Positions 21,918 to 34,999 are shown, numbered from the stretch's first letter. The stretch is 64,000 nucleotides of DNA from Prosopocoilus inquinatus (GCA_036172665.1 CM069871.1:62001-126000), one strand, 5' to 3'. Notes: a model not told the origin generated them from the letters alone. Numbers and translations are program-made.

Positions 21918-24900
21918 TTAACTTACGTTAGACGCAGAAGACTTTTTTGAGGAAGTGTATTTGCATCTGTTTAACAAAGTCTGTAATTCTTCTTTCACAA
22001 GTTTTGTAACAATAATGTCTGCTTCATGCAATTTCTTCACGAACGCCAGAGCACCGTCACAGTCATTTCTTCTGCCTTAAAAACAGCATCATTAAAAATT
22101 AGTGCTGTAAAGAAAAAGTTTGTACTCATATGTATCCGTTACTTTAGATTTCGGTACCCGTTACAAAGTATTCGTTGCTCGTTACTTTCGTTACTATAGG
22201 ATAATTAAATAATCAGATAACATGTATCAACATAATTTACAGCTTAAAGTCGTAATAAGATCACCTTTATAATAATTTTGTTTATTAAAAAATACTCAAA
22301 ATACAATTACTACTTATTAAAAATGCATACTTCAGCCGTGGACGTTTCGTACAAGTATAAACACTTGATAAAGAATATATTAAAAACGTAAACAACAAAA
22401 CAGAAATTACTAAATTACCAACTGATCGGGAGCTCGCACTTTTTCGTGTCAAAACGTGAGCGAAATCGTGCGCAATGGTCATACGAGTAACGAAATGTTT
22501 TAACAAGTAACGAATCGGTACTTCGAGTCTCATGTTATACCCGTTACTCAATAACGAATACATACGGTTTGCAACAGTACTATTAAAAATATTTACAAAA
22601 ACAAAAAATAGCTTACTATAAATGTGTATTATTGCTAGGTGTATTGCATTTAAATCCAGTTTATTAGTGGAGGATAATCGAGCACCAATATCTGATAGAA
22701 CCTCAAGCGGTGCTAATTTATCTTGCTGAACCCACCGTTGATATTGTTGTTGTAATTCTGATCTTGGAATGCGTTTCATTTCCTGAAAGAATTGTTCTCA
22801 TTATGCATGAGAGAAATCCTCGGTTTATCAAACATACTGTGACTAATTTATACAGCGAGTTCAACATGCACTTTTCTGCCAAAACAGCGATCAAAGTTAA
22901 TCTTGTATTTGCTTCACCGTGCACGTTCGCAGTCACTTTAACAATCTTCTGCAACAAATTGCTATTTTTCAGAGTGAGCGCAGCATCGATGAGTTCTTGC
23001 TGTAACGGCGTGCACTTGTAGTTTCTCGTGCAATCGATGTAAAAAGCAACAGCCCCCTCGATGTCATGGCTTTAAAAAAAATAATAATAAATAAGAAAGG
23101 CCGACAAACAAACAACGCACAGGTGTAGCCTTACCTCTTCAAGTAAACACGTACAACAGATCCCAGGATTACGTTCTTTGCAGAACAGTAACCGTCTTCT
23201 AACAACAGATTTAATAATTTTTGAGCTTGATCTGGTTTTTTCGCAGCTCCAATCAATCGCCAACAGTTTCTGTCATTAGAAGAACCCACTTGAATTACAC
23301 TAAAAATGAATTTGTAATGAATCTTATTCTAATAGTGCTTTCATATAAAGGCATAATATAGGATATTGTGGTTGTGACATATGCAAGATTTAAAGCTTAC
23401 TTATCTTTATGATATTCAGTTAATAAAACGACAGCTTCATCGAACATGTTTTCTTCAACCATTAAAGTGGCAAGGTCGATCACTTTATACGCATCTACTT
23501 TAAAAGAGGGATGCCGAGACTTTAATTGGTGGAACATGTTGATGGCCTTGTCCAAATGTTTGTTTAAGATGTAACTCTTTAAAAGTCCGGCTTGCATTCC
23601 GGGACTTTCATCGTAGCCTGATTTGGCGAACGTCTCTTGCAGTTCTTGAACACGCTCGTAATTGCCTAGTCGGCTGTGTTCCTGCATTAAACGTCTCAGC
23701 ACGCCCCTGGTCTCCATGTTCTTGTTAGTTAGCTCGATGTAGTGACATTCCAGTTCTTCGACGTTCATGTCTTTCTGCAACACAAACGTGAAATTGGAAG
23801 GGGAATCCGTGTTCTGTATTGATGAGTGAACGTACTGGGTGTTTAATAGTGCCGGGGTCTTCTTGCATGGATATGTCCAGCAAATCTTCGATGACGTCTT
23901 GAAGGGGCGATTTTAAATTGTTTGGGCAATTGCTCAGGCTGTGCGAGAGATTTTCGGATGATGTTGTAGAAATGTGCATTTTTTCTTTCTTTACAATCTA
24001 AAAAAGAAAGTTATTAGTGAACCTTTAAAAATTATAAACAATTAATTTTAATAACATGCCTATTTGTTAGATTTTTTTAGAGAAAAGTAAAAATCTTAAT
24101 AAGTATAGGTAAACCAATAAACTGAGCAGTTTGTATGGTTGCCTACATTAGAGGCGAGAAAAGCATTTTTTTTTTGTTAAGAGATTTGTAAGTGTTTAAG
24201 TAATTTTACGATCCTTTGTGATTTGGTTTTTAAGTGTTCAAATAATTTTACACTTCTTTCTGATTTAGTTTTAACTGGTGTCCAAAAACTTACTAAAATA
24301 TTTCTTAATTTTTTTTAATTTTCATTTAGAGAAAATTATTGAATTTATTTTAAAATTTCCATGCTTAGAGTGAAAGAGTCTAAAAATTAAAAACAGTTAA
24401 TTTTAATAACATGCCAACTATATTTGTTAGATTTTTTGAATGAAAAGTCTTCCTACTGGTAAACCAACAAACTCATCAGTACGTACGGTTGCCTATACTC
24501 AAGGCGAGAAAAGCATTTTTTTATCAAGATATTTTTTAAGTGTTTAATATAATATTACATTATTCGTCTGTGTTAATGGAGAAAATTATTGAATGACCTT
24601 AAAAAATTAAAAATAATTTTAATAACCTACTTGTTTGTTTAAAAATAATAAATTGACATTTAACAAGAAATTTTAATATAGGCAACCCAATGAACAGAAT
24701 CATTTATAATTGCCTACACAGAAGGCTGTAATAACAATATTATTATTTCTTTATCATTAAAAATGTGATAAACTCGTGATTCGTTGAGATTAAGCAATTA
24801 TTGTTGATATTTAAAACAATTCCGTTTTTTTTTTACATTACATTACTTTAATGCAGAAAATTAGGAAATTATGCAACAAAATAATAAATCAAACTTTTAT

Positions 24901-27343
24901 ATTAAAACACAAGTTCCCTGAGTTTTCCCTTGACGTTATGAACCTTTTCTCAATTACCTGACTTTTCTCGATTTTCCCCGCGAATGGGAACTCGGAGACG
25001 TGCAGAAATCTCAAAAATAAAATAAAAGTCATTTGCTCAATTGGATTTCCTCAAAGAATAGACAATAATAATAATAGTGAATAGGCCCCTTTGCGTCATG
25101 GCATTTAATTGTTTTAACCCCAGTCCTCCACTACAGAGTGTGAGAATTACTATAAAAAGTAGTTAGTTAACAACACCTGTTGTTTACTTACTCTCAGTAA
25201 CCTTAAAAACTGTTCATAATTTTGATCGCCTTCTTTACACAAACGTAGCGCACGCATTAAAAAGGTTCCTACAGGATCAGTTGTCTTCAAACCAACCTCA
25301 CATATGCTCTTCATTATAGTTACGGCGTCTGCCCCAGATTTACTATTATACCAAGCAATAGCAAGAGCTTTCACTAGTCTCGGGCCTAGCTCAGATAACT
25401 TGAATTCTCGACCTAAAAAAGTCAAATCAATCACGACTCTGTGTGAAATAGGAATTTAATAAAATATACATAGTTCACTTGCTTGTTTAATTTGGTCCTT
25501 TTGCAACAGAACTACCAGCATTGGTGAGAGTAACTGTCGCATTGTAAGATTGAGGTCCTCCAATCGATTTAAGAGACGCTTCGGATTCGATAGGTCACAA
25601 TGTGGAAGACAGTACAGTTCCAGAGTATCACCGTCGATGGCTGTGTTTAGCTCCAACATTTTTTTCAACGTTGATATTACTCCTACGGCTCCTTGAATTT
25701 AAAGCGATTTCAAATTGTAAATGAAGCAACTCACCAAATTCGCCCCTTTTTCTGTTTGCATGCAAAAAGATCGGCCAAAAGTAATGTGGTCGCAGAACTT
25801 TAAAGTCTGCAAATAATTCTAGTGCTGTGTCCATGCAGTTATTTCTCAACGCAAGCTCAGTGACCTCCTCCAAAGCCAGGGGATTTTTCCCTGAATTTAC
25901 TAAATAATTAATTATGTGTTTTATGCCTTTTATATCCTGTAAAATGAAGTGGATCACGGTGGTGTCAGGTAGTATTACAACACCATGCACTTACGAGATT
26001 GACAGAAAATATTTCTTCCAAAAGAAACCTAGCAAATCCGATTTCGTTGTTGGACTTGACGAGATCGCAGTAGACTTCAACTGCAATCTCAGTCTTCCCT
26101 CGATGTATTAAATCAAGGCATATATGTTCTAAATCGCTGCATAAGTTCTTTGGAAGCACCTCGAAATCAAACCTCCTTTTCATCTATGAAAAATTGTGAT
26201 GAATTTATTTGAATTGTGCACGCAAAGATCACATCAAAATTACTTCAAGCAACCACATGTGTTTACTGTTCCCTCCAAGGGTTAAAAGCACTTCAAAAAA
26301 GTGCTGTGGATCGAATTTTAACAATGGATTTTGTAGCACTTCAAAGAATTCTTTGCCACTTTCACGTTTTCCCAAACCTTTCAAGATGCACCAGTGTGTA
26401 TCAGATGTTTCTGGCACTTGTGCGTTGCGCATAGTTTCCAGCACTCCTCGACCACCTTGCAATCCACTGCAGAAAAAAAATAAAGCTTCTGAAATTTGTA
26501 AAATTTGAGATAACTCTAAAATCATCAAAATTTCACAGCGGCAAGACTTATTTTTCTCTTTATATTTTCAAGAAGCGCAAGTTATTACTTTGCACTTACT
26601 TATTAATTGTATGTCCTAAAGCAAGCAAATTAAATATTTCTTCATCTACTGCGTACTCCTTCTCCTTCATAACCACTAATATTTTCATTGCATCTTCCAA
26701 ATCACCTCTCGTGCAAGAGTTTTTCAACAACAACCTAAACGTCTCCTTGTTGGGTTCACATTTCATCACTGAAAGGAATTGTGTTTGATCCACCGGAACT
26801 TCATTTTCTGTACAAACTTGCAAATATGCATTGTAATCGACCACGTTGAGTGCTTCCCGCGGAAACTTGCCCCAGATTTTCTCGCATAACTTCTTGCGAA
26901 ATTCGACAGGTTTATTGCATAGGGCTTTCCCGCAGAATTGCAGCAGGAGTAATCGTTGGGCCTGATTCAAGGATGCTAAAAGAGTGTGTTTATTGAAGAA
27001 GAACTTTGCAGTGTACTTACCCAGGCTGTCGTCTCCTCCTAGTATGCAGCTCAAGTCTACTTGTTCAATGGAATTAATTTTGCTCAAATATTGAGTGTAT
27101 TTTGACGTGCAGTCTGATTCAGAAATAGACGCACTTGCAGTTTGTGTGCATTTATTACTAATACTAGATATTTGTCTGCGAAAGCTTAAAAAATCTTTTT
27201 TTATTGGATTTTAACAACACAAGCGGTTTTACATACCTAGATGTAGATGGAAATGTGAGGTTAAATCTACTTTTATATACGCCTGCGGTTCTTGCAAGTT
27301 GAACACACTTCAACAGTGTTGTAGTTATCCTGTAAATATTCAT
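21918..27343 (-). CDS. LRPPRC / bicoid stability factor-like mitochondrial PPR protein (14 exons)
   Basis: Leucine-rich PPR protein; LRPPRC with SLIRP stabilises mitochondrial mRNAs and supports their polyadenylation and translation. Exons on the minus strand: 27343-27237, 27175-27021, 26975-26600, 26466-26244, 26183-25995, 25936-25735, 25691-25470, 25412-25192, 23997-23836, 23774-23401, 23299-23135, 23069-22838, 22782-22617, 22075-21918. Phases agree at every junction and give 983 aa. The N-terminus (MNIYRITTTLLKCVQLARTA) is basic and lacks acidic residues, as a mitochondrial presequence should. Degenerate helix-turn-helix PPR units follow throughout, e.g. around NLLALGHTINNGLQGGRGVL, KHLDKAINMFHQLKSRHPSF and FDEAVVLLTEYHKD. 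The model is shorter than human LRPPRC (1394 aa) and Drosophila bsf (about 1400 aa), so exons may be missed, most plausibly in the 1.2-kb intron 8. Assignment rests on overall resemblance. Confidence 0.8.
22100..22582 (-). mobile_element. 483-bp hAT-type MITE in the last LRPPRC intron
   Basis: Ends are TAGTGCTGTAAAG and TTTGCAACAGTACTA, flanked by perfect 8-bp duplications TTAAAAAT (22092-22099 and 22583-22590). An 8-bp duplication with short imperfect inverted ends is the hAT signature. Internally it has many CGTTACT/AGTAACG words. An inverted homologue is at 30575-31071. Confidence 0.85.
24025..25000. repeat. Repeat block in LRPPRC intron 8 (GGTTGCCTA-hairpin family, tandem units)
   Basis: Three diverged units in a row share ATTTTAATAAC then a loop and (G/A)TTGCCTA (about 24110-24150, 24440-24500, 24678-24723). 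The first two continue into GGCGAGAAAAGCATTTTTTT. The block ends near 24990 with CCTGACTTTTC...AATGGGAACTC, matching the ends of family members in cortactin intron 7. Confidence 0.6.
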
Positions 27344-28082
27344 TTTTCGTAATTTTTCGAAATTCAAAACTACAAGTACTGTTCACATAACCTCATTTTA
27401 CAAGCAATGTAGCCAACTGACTAAACATTACGTCGGTTGCCGGTTTACAAACTAAATGAAGAAATAGATGATACTTGGCAACAACTACGCGCTTCCCAAT
27501 AAATATGTATTTATTATATAGGTTGTTCACAAATTAAGAAACCACCACCTATTGCATTATGTTGGTATAAAACATAAGTCCCCTATAGAACATTAACAAA
27601 GTACTAAGTTGGCAAGGTATTTGAAGTTTCATGTCAAAGTAATTTGTCCAATCAATTTTACTGTTAGTTTATTTACATTTATATTCATTTTAATATGCCG
27701 TTTCACTTAATTACAGTTTGTCTACTATAAAATTGCTTGCGAACGATAAGGCAAAAACCATGAATCTATTATAATTATTAAATTTAGAACCAGGGATTTG
27801 TTCCGAAGGTATAGTATAACCTTCGTTTATTTCAAACACTTGCCAATTTTGTTACCAAATTTTTAACTAGGACACTGTTGCCGGTTGTAGTTTTCACAAG
27901 GCAACGCCGCCAGTGGTCTGAAAAAATTTCCTTTACAGTTATTTCATACTGTCGTCGCGCAGTGCGTCGAATGATAGGCGCAAATGGACAAAAATCATAA
28001 TTCTTCTTTCTCTTATTTTTTGGTCTTGGTAATATATATTATAAACAGTTGCAGTAATTCAAAATAGAATAGTGTCACTAGA

Positions 28083-28460
28083 ATATACAGGGTGTGTCAT
28101 TAGTATTGATTTCTTCAACAGCATCTTAACTATTAATTATAAAAGAAAATGTCTTATACAAAAGTTATTGTCTATAATTAGCTTTATATCAGAAAATTAT
28201 TTTCACATATACAGCATGTTCCATAAGTGAGTTATCTACCAAACTTATACTTTTTTAAATGGAATATAACAATTTCGATAGATCTCTTAAAAACTTACAA
28301 CTGTAGCCCTAAATCAAAATCTACTGGTCTTCCATTGAATTAAAGAGCTAAAACGTAGAAGTATTTTATTTATAATCAGCGGCGAATATTTACCTAACTA
28401 ATTATAAATATTGTGTAGAATATTCCCTATGAGCAAAAGTAACATTTTTGATGTACTAAA
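28083..28460 (+). repeat. Dispersed repeat, copy 1 (GGGTGTGTCATTAGTAT family)
   Basis: The stretch with TATAAAAGAAAATGTCTT and ACAAAAGTTAT recurs in the same orientation at 50041-50310. Divergence is moderate. The ends are unclear; the ACAGGGTG start in both copies may be the 5' terminus. Confidence 0.6.
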
Positions 28461-29107
28461 TAATTTAATGTCAAAGCAAAAATCATTTTAGGTTATGAAG
28501 TATTTATTAACTTTTTTGAAGATTTAAGTTTTTCTAAGTAATTAAAAATATTCCTTGTTCATTTGTTTAATTGCTTTACTTGCATTTTGCAAGTCGTAAT
28601 TACACTATGTTGACAACCGAGGTAACTTACGGTAACAAATGAATATTACCTTACCGATAACATTGGAAATTTGCAATTATAGCGACTCACAACACTACAA
28701 TTAATTAATAAAGTTCAGCCATTATTTCACTTTGAAAAATATTGGTTCACGTTATCCATACAGATGCCATACATCAGTTTGGATCAGTTGGTTCACTTGT
28801 AGAGGGGTTGTTATTTCAACTGTTTGTCAAATTATATTACTCGTCCAAATAACCTTTTGTTTTTGCTTAACTCGCTGTTAAGTGATGCAAAAGTAATATC
28901 TTCATCTGAAGATTAAAATGCAGCAATCGCATCTCGCATGTTTTATTTACTATTAAATCGATCACTTAAGATAAGTTCACTTTGGGTTAAACTGAACTGA
29001 CCTGATCTAATCTGCGTTGCAAATAAAAGACAACTAAGGTCACAGAATAGAACCTATTATTTTCTTTGAATCTCTCTATTTTGAAAACTTGTTAGAATTG
29101 AATTTTT

Positions 29108-29244
29108 GGCTGCGGGAAGTGAACGGTTGAAGTAGTTAGACCAAATCACGTGATCACTTTTCTCAATTGGTGATTGGTCAGAGGGTTTAGTCGGACCGCT
29201 GACTTGACGAATTTGTGCAATTTGACCGTTCACTTAACGCGGCC
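29108..29244. mobile_element. 137-bp MITE, second copy of the SURF6-upstream family
   Basis: Starts GGCTGCGGGAAGTGAACGGT and ends ACCGTTCACTTAACGCGGCC, with the internal ATCACGTGATCACTTTT block shared with 11143-11278 in the opposite orientation. No obvious target duplication. Confidence 0.65.
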
Positions 29245-29264
29245 GTAGTTATTTACAAATTAAC

Positions 29265-29395
29265 TGTCAATCAAAAATTCAAGTCAGGTGTTTTGTTGCA
29301 ACAACTACGAAATTCAGGTCCAAGCTATTCGAAAGACGATTTAAACTTTTAAGCGTAAGACAGCAGCTAAAGTGTCCACGTTTTCTTGGCGGAGA
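29265..29395 (+). repeat. Dispersed repeat shared with 42870-43000
   Basis: TTTAAACTTTTAAGCG and the preceding TTGCAACAACTNC(A)GAAT...CAGNTNCAA blocks occur at both places in the same order and orientation. Fragmentary; class unknown. Confidence 0.5.
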
Positions 29396-29469
29396 CAGTA
29401 GTTAATAACGCCCCCCGGAAAAATAATTTTTCATCGAATTAATTGGCAACACTACAAAGAAGTGAAGCG

Positions 29470-30116
29470 CAGTATACACATCAATCAGTAGGGACAGCTT
29501 GGGCTTTTCGCTCTTACCGTTTCTGAGAGCGCATGTGCGAAATGAGCGGGCATTCATCAAGCGGCCGAGCGTGGCGCGTACGGTCAATGGTTGATGGCCT
29601 CGTTCAGGTAACCACAGGAGCTGAGTTACTAATTCAACATAGCTATTGAACAGACATGCTTTTGGAGTGCCAAGCTTCAGCAGTTAGTATTCTCACATTA
29701 GCCCTTTAAGAACAAGAGTTGTTAACTTTCAATATGCTGAGTCTGCATCAGGGTCTGCATTCAGAATCGGTGATCACCTGAACATGGCCAAAAAACGGAT
29801 GTTCCGCCAGAATTCCGGCAAACATACAATATGGCCGTCAATTACCGATCAGCTGCTTTGGTGGATAAGTAACCATTAGATTATCTTATCGAATTTCATC
29901 ATGTTTCGACTATTTTGAGCTCACTTGTAATTTTTCTAATAAAGCAAGCTTTTGTTTTTTAAAATAAGAAGTATATCTTACGAAGTAAATAAGTTTTTCA
30001 AGTAGCGACATCTGGTGGCATTAGAATGACTGCCCGCCTGCTTGGGTTCGGAAAATTGTAGTATGAACTTCAAAGGTGCCGACAGAAGCTGTCCCTATTG
30101 TTTGATGTCTATACTG
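29470..30116. mobile_element. 647-bp TIR element upstream of cortactin
   Basis: The left end CAGTATACACATCAATCAGT plus AGGGACAGCTT pairs with the right end (AAGCTGTCCCTATTGTTTGA plus TGTCTATACTG): 31-bp inverted repeats with three mismatches. It ends 232 bp before the cortactin ATG, so it may overlap the promoter or 5' UTR. No transposase frame. Confidence 0.7.
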
Positions 30117-30348
30117 TGAGAGAAGTGAGAGAAGAGGAAAGAAAAGAGGAAGAGAAATGACAAAACATTAGATAAGGTAGGGTGTTGGCTGTTTTCCATA
30201 GATAAAAAATAACACTCACTTTAAGTATAATTTATTAAAAAAAAGAAAACCTGACATTTTTCCTTGGTGTACTTGAAATATTCCCTCGTTTAATTTGCAT
30301 TTTGTGTTCATGCCTCGTAGATTTTCTTCAACCTAACCTATAAAGAAG

Positions 30349-33300
30349 ATGTGGAAAGCCGCGGTGGGTGCACAAACAAACATAAAAAGCGAACTGGTTG
30401 ATGACGACGATTGGGAAACAGATCCTGACTTTATAAACGACGTTAATGAACAGGAACAAAGATGGGGTTCAACTACTATAGAGGGTTCAGGAAGGACAGC
30501 GGGAGCGATCGAGTAAGTTTTATGTGCATGGTGTGATCACAAAGTTTCCTAATAAAACCAGAAGAATGTGTTAGTAGTGCTGTTGCAAACCGTATGTATT
30601 CGTTACTGAGTAACGGGTGTAATATGAGACTCGAAATACCGATTCGTTACTTGTTAAAACATTTCGTTACTCGTATGACCACAGCGTACGATTTCGTTCA
30701 CGTTTCGACACGAAAGCGGGCGAGCTTCCGATCAGTAATTAATTTGGTAATTTCAGTTATAAGTTGTTCACGTTTTTAATAGATTGTTTATCAACTGTTT
30801 ATACCTGTACGTACCCTCCACGGGTTATGTATGCATTTTTAGTAAGCAGTAATTGTATTTTAAATATTTTTTAATAAACAAAATTATTATAAAAGTAATC
30901 TTATTAGGTATTACGTCTTTAAGTTGAAAATTATATTGATGCACATTATCTGATTATTTAATTGTACTGCAGTAACAAAAGTAACGAATGACGAATACTT
31001 TGTAACAGTACTGAAATCTAAAGTAACGAATACATGCGGGTACAAACTTTTTCGTTACTTTTACAGCACTATTGGTTAGTGTATAGAGTTAATGATAATT
31101 AATTCGATTTACTTTGTGATTTGAGAACTAATGATGCAGAATCATTTTTTTTTATTGCATCGTGTAGTTAAGTGGGAACTTTTTATGTTATAGCATGGAG
31201 AAATTGAGGAAGGAAACCGAAGAAGCAGATGCCATTAAGAAGAAGAAACTGCTAATCGAAGGCGAAAATTCTGCGTTTGGTTACGGTGGAAAATTTGGGG
31301 TACAGAAGGACCGCATGGACCAGTCAGCTGTTGGACATGACTATGTAGCCAAGGTTGAAAAACATGTATCACAGAAAGACTATAGCAGTGGCTTTGGTGG
31401 CAAATTTGGTGTCCAAACTGATCGAGTTGATAAGGTAAGACATTGCTTTACTTTATATATTAAAACCTGACTTTTCCACCTTCCTATAAATTTATCAACC
31501 TTGAAAATGATTGTGTCGACAGTCGACAATAGTTTCCAAAGATATTATCTGATTGAGAAATTTATAGAGAAATGGAAAGATCTCAAATAAAAATAGCTGT
31601 ATTTAAAGGTTCAATGTTCTTTTTCTTTTTTCCTTTTTTTTTATCACAAGGTTATTTACATAATGCTCATTATTATTCAAAGATGAAATCTTGAAATTGT
31701 TATTTAGAGTGCAGTCAGTTGGGATCACAAGGAAAAAATTGAAAAACATGCTTCACAAAAGGACTACGTTTCCGGTTTCGGTGGTAAATTTGGCGTGCAA
31801 AAAGATAGGCAAGACAAATCCGCAGTCGGTTGGGATTACCAGGAAAAAGTTGCAAAGCACGAGTCCCAAAAAGGTCTGCAACTAAAACTTTCTCATCTGG
31901 CAAACCATTTAATTTATCACCATTAGATTACAGTGTTGGATTCGGTGGTAAATTCGGTGTGCAATCGGACAGGCAAGACAAATCCGCAGTCGGCTGGGAT
32001 CACCACGAGGCACCACAGAAACATGAGAGCCAGACCGACCATAAAATCGGTTTCGGAGGGAAATTCGGAGTACAAAAGGATAGAATGGATAAATCAGCGC
32101 TCACCTTCGACGAAGAGCCCACTAAAGTTGGCACCATTTACTGTCGAGTCAAACCTGATATTGGAACTGCGAAACCATCTGATTTAAGAGCAAAGTTTGA
32201 AAGAATGGTACTGTACTTGATAAGCACATAATCAAAAAAAGACGCAATTATTTTATTGAAACATCCTGACTGTTATAGAGCTTTCTTTTTCTTTTGCAAA
32301 GTTAAATTATTGAATAATTCATCGTAATAATAGAGTTGCTGCTAATAATAATTATTCCATCATCAACACTGATAATGATAACTTTTATACTAATCTTTGA
32401 TAAGAGTCTTAATGAGATTAAAATTTTCAAATAACTTCCAGTGTTCTGACGAACCTACACCTGTGGTAGACACAAACGTCTCTCGATCTAACATTCAATC
32501 GAAAAGTGCCATTTTCTCAAGTAAACCGGAGGAGAAACTACAGTCAAATCCTCCGGAAAGGGTCCCCAAACACCTCGACGAGTCCAAGACCGCTTTTCTA
32601 AATCAAGAAGCCGTCATGTCACAGAGCGCCCCCACAATTGAGAAAGCCATCCCTGGACAACTTGATCGGACAAAAATCGAACAATTTGCAACTAGTCAGA
32701 ACGCCAATGCTTCCAATGATAATAACAACCTAAGCGAGGTACCATATTTTTATTTTGTTGTTTTATTCACAACGAAGTTACTTTTAATTTATTTTTAGGC
32801 AAGACAGGAATTGGAACAAATGAAACTCGTACAACAAAAACAGGTTAAGGAAGTTCCACCAGAGCAAGTCGAAGTAAGCAAGCAACAGACCCCAGTCACA
32901 TTCGCCGTAGAAGCAAGAGAAGAAGAAGAAGAGGAGGAGATATATGAAAATAGTGTTGTTAAAAAGACCGCAGAGGTAATCGTGAAGGTGAAGAAGTCGC
33001 CTATCGTGCTCTAATACCTTTTTATATTTGTAGGAGAAAACTGGAACTTATTCTCTTGTGCAAGAAAAAGGTGCAAGCGTTCAACAGCCCGAAAAGGAGA
33101 AAGGCGACAGTCACCTGCAGGAAAAAGGTGGAAGCGTCAAAACCAGCGCTGTTGAAGCGCAAGAAGATTTCATACAGGAGGATGAAATTGTTGATACGGG
33201 ACTTTCTGCGACTGCTCTCTATGATTATCAAGCTGCTGCCGATGATGAAATTTCTTTCGACCCCGAAGATGTTATAACACATGTTGAAATGGTAAGACAG

Positions 33301-34956
33301 TTTAATTGGTGGATTTTTTCGAAGTCGCTTCAAATTGCAAGGTTTTACAGTGTTGCAAATTTATTTTCATTAAAACATTCCATAACTTTGAGATTTTCCG
33401 TGACTTTTCGTCCAAAAAATGACAAATTCGCAATTGACTGAGATTATGCAACTTCTTAAACTTTATAATTATAATATATATATCCGTACGGATATAAAAC
33501 TTATTGTGGGCGGAGGTTAATTTCATTTTATCTCTTAAACCACAGTCTCCTTTACTATTTTAGTTCTTAAATTTTGCAAATTTAAACAATTTTCCATATC
33601 TTCCTGGATTCAGAATAGATATATATTTTTTTTAAGTACCACGTGTAATAATGAACAAAATTATTGGATTACATTTAGGAATTAGAAGCAAAAATTTTAA
33701 TAATATAACGGTTTATTTAAAAAAATAATGAATTATGGTTTTCAAAAAATAAAAATAAAACAAGAAGCCTTGATGTAGGCAATTCAAAAAACGTGTATGG
33801 GGTTGCCTGTACTAAGATGCCAAGAACTTTTTTTTGTTAAAAATGTGATACTCTTAAAATTTTTCACGTTTCACTGAGGCTACGCAATTTTCTGTCTTTT
33901 TTTTAATATTCAAAACAATTTTCCATTTTCCTTACTATTCAAAACAAATTTGCATTTTTAATTTCAGAAAACAAATTTGTACTTTCAGTAGGCGCGATAA
34001 AGTTACTAAGTGCTAAAGTTACTAATTTAAAAGTTACCAAAACCCAATCCATTTTTTTCTGTTTCCAAAACTTTACAACAGGGTTCCCACTTTATTTTCA
34101 CTGAAATATTCCCCGACTTTTCCAGATATTCCCTGACATTTCATCATAACACTTACATTATTGACTGCGATTACGCAACTTTCCTAATTTCTACATCTTT
34201 AAATATTTTTTCTCCTGATTTTAGAAAGAAGTTCATACAAATATTACTGATTTATTTATTTATTATCATGTGTTTTGTAAGGTTTGAATTAAATTTAGAA
34301 AATTATTCTTAATAATGCCTGTTCATTTACGCAACATAGGCGTGTGCGTTGGTTGCCTATTTTTTTTTGTTAAAAACATATTAAACTTTATCACAATTAA
34401 CTTAAATCTGGTTTTTTAAAAAATGATGAATTACGTTTTTCAAAAAACAGAAATTCTTAGTGTACATAACTCAGTGAACACAGTCGCTTGTATTGTTGCA
34501 CATATTAATGACCTTATTTTTTTATATTTAAAATAATTTTCCAGTTTTTTTAATTACTTTCATAGACTCGTGCATTAAAACAAGCAAACTCCCGTCATTG
34601 TGAACTTTTTTTCAATTCCCTGATTTTTACCGATTTTTCTGACAAGTGGAAACCCAGTTTATGGTGATCTGTGTCAGGAATGTATTAGGATTTTCAATCC
34701 CCAAACTTGTAGAGGTTGGTACGCGCTAGTCACTGTGTACTTAGAATCTCTAGGCTCGGTGCATACAAAACCCCACATTATTACCCTGTCCATTTTAGTA
34801 TTTGTGATTTTCGGTTTATTGGTGCAACTGGACTTTAGTGTGAAGTTAAATTAAATTGCCATTTTCTTTATATAGATAGACGAAGGATGGTGGCGTGGTA
34901 TGTGTAAAGGGCGTTACGGATTGTTTCCTGCAAACTACGTTCAACTGCAACAGTGA
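30349..34956 (+). CDS. Cortactin: Cortactin (Arp2/3- and F-actin-binding, SH3 protein; 8 exons)
   Basis: Promotes and stabilises branched actin at the cell cortex. Exons: 30349-30512, 31194-31434, 31708-31873, 31927-32207, 32442-32738, 32799-32975, 33034-33291, 34876-34956; phases agree and give 554 aa. The N-terminus has the acidic Arp2/3-binding motif [11 protein letters not shown] (residues 18-28). Five cortactin repeats follow (about residues 84-255), each with G(F/Y)GGKFGVQxDRxDK and SAV(G/S)WDH-like linkers; the family usually has four to six and a half. A helical, Glu/Gln-rich, Pro-containing middle leads to a C-terminal SH3 domain with [40 protein letters not shown] and the terminal QLQQ. 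Intron 1 contains a hAT MITE and intron 7 (1.6 kb) is repeat-filled. Nothing looks broken. Confidence 0.95.
30575..31071 (+). mobile_element. 497-bp hAT-type MITE in cortactin intron 1
   Basis: Starts TAGTGCTGTTGCAAACCG and ends TTTTACAGCACTA. Flanks TGTGTTAG and TTGGTTAG match at 6 of 8 positions, a decayed 8-bp duplication. It is the inverted homologue of 22100-22582, whose duplication is perfect, so this insertion is probably older. Confidence 0.75.
33300..34700. repeat. Repeat cluster in cortactin intron 7
   Basis: Contains copies of the family with CCCTGACTTTTCC, GGTTGCCT and GGGTTCCCA blocks: a hairpin core TAGGCAA...GGTTGCCT at 33774-33813, a weaker one near 34317-34360, a left end AGGGTTCCCACTTTATTTTC at 34081 and a right end AAGTGGAAACCCAG near 34650. 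Inverted ends suggest a non-autonomous DNA element of about 580 bp at 34080-34660. Confidence 0.5.
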
Positions 34957-34999
34957 TACCGTAAGTCGTAATTCTATTATCGCTTACTTTGTACTTAAT

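Larger units (their letters stand above)
27370..30348. other. Divergent intergenic region between LRPPRC and cortactin
   Basis: About 3 kb with both promoters at its edges. It contains repeat copies at 28083-28460, 29108-29244, 29265-29395 and 29470-30116. I see no protein gene; the 61-codon frame at 29402-29587 overlaps a repeat end and resembles nothing. Confidence 0.6.

Noticed and set aside
22285..22779. 164-codon minus frame
   Set aside because: Only the first part is real (LRPPRC exon 13 to 22617). The rest reads into the intron and the hAT MITE.
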